The notes under the pieces: generated by a model | The model's input: only the letters and a program-made list of their open reading frames with translations | What the model was told of the DNA's origin: nothing | Databases searched by the model: none | Part shown: one piece after another, positions 61,334-64,000 of the stretch | Position numbering within the stretch: position 1 is the stretch's first letter | Layout of the letters: every line of letters begins with the position of its first letter | Assembly: GCA_013285645.1 (NCBI GenBank) | Contig: JABDHJ010000006.1 | Coordinates: forward strand, 53,550-117,549 | Length of the DNA: 64,000 nucleotides | Origin: Verrucomicrobiota bacterium | GTDB taxonomy: Bacteria; Verrucomicrobiota; Verrucomicrobiia; Methylacidiphilales; UBA1321 | Reading direction: 5' to 3' | Program-made: the position numbers and the translations under genes

Positions 61334-61558
61334 ATGAAGTACGCGGAGCGGATTACCTTTGACCCGGAGCAATGTGGGGGACGACCCTGCATTCGAGGCA
61401 TGCGTATCCGGGTAAAGGACGTGCTGGAGATGTTGGCAGCGCGCGTGCCTGAATCCGAAATTCTGGCTGACTTTCCGTATCTGGAATCCGAAGACATTCA
61501 GGCCTGCCTGGAGTTTGCAGCTTCGGAAATGGACCATGCCATTTTACGGGCAGCCTAA
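61334..61558 (+). CDS. DUF433 protein, antitoxin-like
   Basis: Protein of 74 residues with the DUF433 pattern: RITFDPEQCGGRPCIRGMRI (about 5-24) and ILADFPYLESEDIQACLEFA (about 43-62), a winged-helix-like DNA-binding protein. Three bases separate its stop from the start of the DUF5615 PIN-like gene, the usual partner in VapBC-like pairs. A GTG at 61319 would add five residues. Confidence 0.88.
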   Translation: MKYAERITFDPEQCGGRPCIRGMRIRVKDVLEMLAARVPESEILADFPYLESEDIQACLEFAASEMDHAILRAA

Positions 61559-61561
61559 GTT

Positions 61562-61891
61562 GTGCTTTTTCTCGTCGATGCACAATTGCCTCCGGCGCTC
61601 GCCAAGGCGTTAAAGAATGCAGGACACGAGGCCCTGCATGTTGAGGAAGTTGGCTTACGGCACGCCAAGGATGCGGTGATTTGGAACTATGCCCTTCAAC
61701 AAGGTGCAGCGATCATTACCAAGGACGAGGACTTCGTAGATCGCTTTCGGCGCCAATCGAATGGCCCGGCGATCGTTTGGTTGCGAATCGGAAACGCCTC
61801 CTCCAAGGCTCTTCTCCTTTGGGTCTTGCCTTTACTGCCCGCCCTCGCTCAACGAATTCAAGCCGGAGACAAGTTAATCGAACTTCGCTAG
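61562..61891 (+). CDS. DUF5615 PIN-like protein, toxin candidate
   Basis: Protein of 109 residues beginning MLFLVDAQLPPALAKALKNA with the first acidic residue (Asp6), then RHAKDAVIWNYALQQGAAII, TKDEDFVDRF with the second acidic cluster, and AIVWLRIGNASSKALL. This is the Mut7-C/DUF5615 type of PIN domain, expected to be an RNase neutralised by the DUF433 protein. Start GTG. The sirtuin gene begins 3 bp after its stop, so all three probably form one operon. Confidence 0.87.
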   Translation: MLFLVDAQLPPALAKALKNAGHEALHVEEVGLRHAKDAVIWNYALQQGAAIITKDEDFVDRFRRQSNGPAIVWLRIGNASSKALLLWVLPLLPALAQRIQAGDKLIELR

Positions 61892-61894
61892 ACA

Positions 61895-62626
61895 ATGTCT
61901 GACAAACACCGGATCCCATCTTCAGCGCAACTCATCATCTTCTCCGGTGCAGGCCTCTCGGCAGAAAGCGGACTGAGCACCTTTCGCGGGACAAGCGGCC
62001 TGTGGGAGAATGTTCCCTTGGATGTCGTTTGCAACTTCGCGACCTGGGAACGAAACTTCGATGCCGTCCACGCCTTCTACGATGCCCGCCGCATTGCCGC
62101 CAGCGACGCGAAACCCAATCAAGCCCACGTCATCATTGCTGAATGGCAGAAGCGCTGGCCTGATCGCGTCCGCATCCTCACCCAAAAAGTCGATCCCCTG
62201 CTGGAACGCGCCGGTTGCCATTCCGTCGTCCATCTCCACGGCGACGCCCTTTCCATGCATTGCGTCGTGTGCGATCTCCAATGGAAAATCGAGGCGGTCG
62301 CCTACGATCAATCCGGTTGCCCCACCTGCGGCAAAAAGAAAACGGTCAAACCGGCAGTTGTCTTTTTCGGTCAGGCCGCGCCCGAATACGAGACCCTTCA
62401 CACCATTGTCCGCAACCTGCGACCTTCCGATACCGCGATCATCGTCGGAACCTCCGGCACCGTGTTGCCTGCCGACCAATTATTCGGCGCCTCGCCCGCC
62501 TTTTCAATCCTAGTCAATCTCGAACCAGGCACCGCGATGAACGAAGCCGCATTCAGCGCACGCCATTATGGCCCCGCCACCCAGATTCTTCCGGAGCTAA
62601 CCGGATTGATCGAGAAACGGATGTAA
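61895..62626 (+). CDS. Sirtuin-type NAD-dependent deacylase
   Basis: SIR2 protein of 243 residues: GAGLSAESGLSTFRG (18-32), catalytic His115 in VVHLHG, zinc Cys pairs 123/126 and 142/145, and VGTSGTVLPADQL late. It differs from standard sirtuins at TQKVD (96-100), where the Asn of the conserved TQNxD is Lys98. That Asn helps bind NAD, so activity may be altered or lost. It starts 3 bp after the DUF5615 toxin-like gene. Role may be protein deacylation, or a link to the toxin-antitoxin pair. Confidence 0.88.
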   Translation: MSDKHRIPSSAQLIIFSGAGLSAESGLSTFRGTSGLWENVPLDVVCNFATWERNFDAVHAFYDARRIAASDAKPNQAHVIIAEWQKRWPDRVRILTQKVDPLLERAGCHSVVHLHGDALSMHCVVCDLQWKIEAVAYDQSGCPTCGKKKTVKPAVVFFGQAAPEYETLHTIVRNLRPSDTAIIVGTSGTVLPADQLFGASPAFSILVNLEPGTAMNEAAFSARHYGPATQILPELTGLIEKRM

Positions 62627-62710
62627 CGCAAGCACAGCGCCTGCCGCAATCCGTCCTTTCAAAACAGAAGGCCCTCCTTAATGTAGCAATCTTTCTGCCA
62701 CACCGCTCTT

Positions 62711-64000
62711 ATGAAATATTCCACCCACATTGAGAACCCCGATGTCGTCCTGATCGGCAGCGGCATCATGTCCTCCAACCTGGGCGCGATGCTCAAGCGC
62801 CTGGAGCCGACCCTTTCCATTCAGGTCTACGAAGTCACCGAGGAATTGGCGCAGGAAAGCTCGAACGGTTGGAACAATGCCGGCACCGGACACGCCGGTA
62901 TTTGCGAGTTGAGCTACACGCCCACGCGCGAGGCGAATGGCACCGTCAACGTCAGCAAGGCCATCCAGATTTTCGAGCAGTTCGAACATTCGCGACAATT
63001 CTGGAGCTACGCGGTGTCGAGCGGCATGGTGGATAACCCGAAGGAATTCATCAACCCCGTGCCGCATCTCAGTTTTGTGCACGGCCAGGAGATGGTCGAT
63101 TTTCTAAAGGCACGCTACGAAGGAATGTCCGCCCACCATTTTTTTCAGGAAATGGACTTTACCACCGACCGCACCACCATCGGTGGTTGGGCGCCTCTGC
63201 TCGTTGAAAACCGCGCCGATATTCCGATCGCGGCGACCAAGATGAACAACGGCACCGATGTCAATTTCGGCGCGATCTCCCGCAAGCTGATCGACTGGCT
63301 CAACCGACAGGACCACTGCGGTGTCGCCTCCAATCATCGCGTCGTCGGCCTGAAGAAAACGGACTCCGGCTGGGAAGTCCGCGTCAGGGATCTCGATACA
63401 AATGTCATCCGCACGAACCACGCAAAATTCGTCTTCGTCGGCGCGGGTGGCGGCAGTCTCTCCTTGCTGCAAAAGTCTGGAATTCCCGAGGCGAAGGGCA
63501 TGGGCGGTTTCCCGATCGGCGGCCAATGGCTGGTTTGCGAAAAACCCCGAGATCATCAAAAAGCATCAGGCCAAAGTCTACGGCCAGCCCCTCCCCGCCG
63601 CGCCGACCATGGCTGCACCGCATCTCGATTCCCGCATTCTCGATGGAAAGAAAACACTGCTCTTCGGACCGTTCGCCGCATGGACCACCAAGTTCCTCCA
63701 CAAAAAGGGCAGCGTCACGGACCTGCCGTTTTCGGTTCGCCCCGACAATCTTTTTACCTTGATCAACATCGGCATTCACAATTTCGATCTCGTCCGCTAT
63801 CTCCTTCAGCAAGGCACGCAGAGCATGGAAGACCGCATGGAAGTGCTCCGCGTCTTTTACCCCTCTGCCCGGACCGGGGACTGGAAATTGATCGACGCCG
63901 GAATTCGCGTGCAGGCGATCAAGGAGACCGATGGCAAAGCCGGTATCGTCCACTACGGCACGGAAGTCATCACCAATGCCGACCGCAGCATTTCCGCCCT
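62711..64000 (+). pseudogene. mqo: Second malate:quinone oxidoreductase, frameshifted, 3'-truncated
   Basis: Paralogue of the mqo at 34309. From the ATG at 62711 it matches for about 277 residues: PDVVLIGSGIMSSNLGAMLK, SSNGWNNAGTGHAGICELSY, NNGTDVNFGAISRKLIDWLN and VGAGGGSLSLLQKSGIPEAK. At an A5 run (63540-63544) the match moves to another frame: after GQWLVCE it continues as NPEIIKKHQAKVYGQ, then APHLDSRILDGKKTLLFGPF and on to the window end. Removing one A restores the full protein. The shifted frame stays open to base 64000. The cause could be a real mutation, a sequencing error in a homopolymer, or slippage. Confidence 0.85.

Noticed and set aside
63526..63762. 78-residue ORF inside the second mqo
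   Set aside because: It is in the third frame; neither the upstream nor the downstream mqo homology uses it.

Overview
The window looks like a chromosomal segment of a Verrucomicrobiota bacterium, possibly near Chthoniobacter or Terrimicrobium. The evidence is a four-gene pseudopilin set matching the 'Verru_Chthon cassette' proteins A, B, C and D, two PEP-CTERM surface proteins, weak or absent Shine-Dalgarno sites, and GC-rich coding DNA with many dispersed intergenic repeats. The phylum call is firm; anything narrower is inference. I saw no rRNA, tRNA, CRISPR array, transposase or phage gene.

Layout. 1-5.3 kb: the end of an AbrB-like membrane protein, then a translationally coupled tripartite efflux operon (TolC-, MacA- and MacB-like, minus strand). 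5.5-11.3 kb: two closely similar GH4 alpha-glycosidases, each with its own AraC-family regulator, and a cytidylate-kinase-like gene between the modules. 11.5-21.8 kb: a 993-residue PEP-CTERM protein with autotransporter-type beta repeats, downstream of cassette genes B-C-A-D. 22-25.5 kb: an FAD-dependent oxidoreductase divergent from a LacI-type regulator. 25.6-29.6 kb: an AT-rich gene encoding a SIR2-PIN fusion, followed by 1.4 kb of non-coding repeats. 29.6-33 kb: a hybrid histidine kinase. 33-64 kb: mostly housekeeping and metabolic genes (mqo, glcD, thiD, apaG, csp, rsmI, tkt, gpx, dapA, dapB), cell-envelope genes (O-acyltransferase, MGDG-synthase-like glycosyltransferase, FHA protein), a DUF433/DUF5615 toxin-antitoxin-like pair coupled to a sirtuin, and a second mqo broken by a one-base frameshift.

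Two observations stand out. First, a recurring operator-like motif, two direct copies of [T/C]TGTGAT or a close variant 20-21 bp apart, lies upstream of both GH4 genes, both AraC genes, the PEP-CTERM beta-repeat gene and the pseudopilin cassette. This suggests one AraC-controlled regulon joining sugar hydrolysis to an uncharacterised surface or secretion apparatus. Second, the single-gene SIR2-PIN protein has the architecture of an abortive-infection effector (an NAD-cleaving domain plus an RNase domain) and the base composition of a transferred gene.

Repeat families occupy most intergenic space. They include a 29-bp sequence that occurs singly and as inverted pairs (REPIN-like), a composite element of about 98 bp in two good copies, clusters of short perfect hairpins, and degenerate TTAATTCCGT-type arrays.
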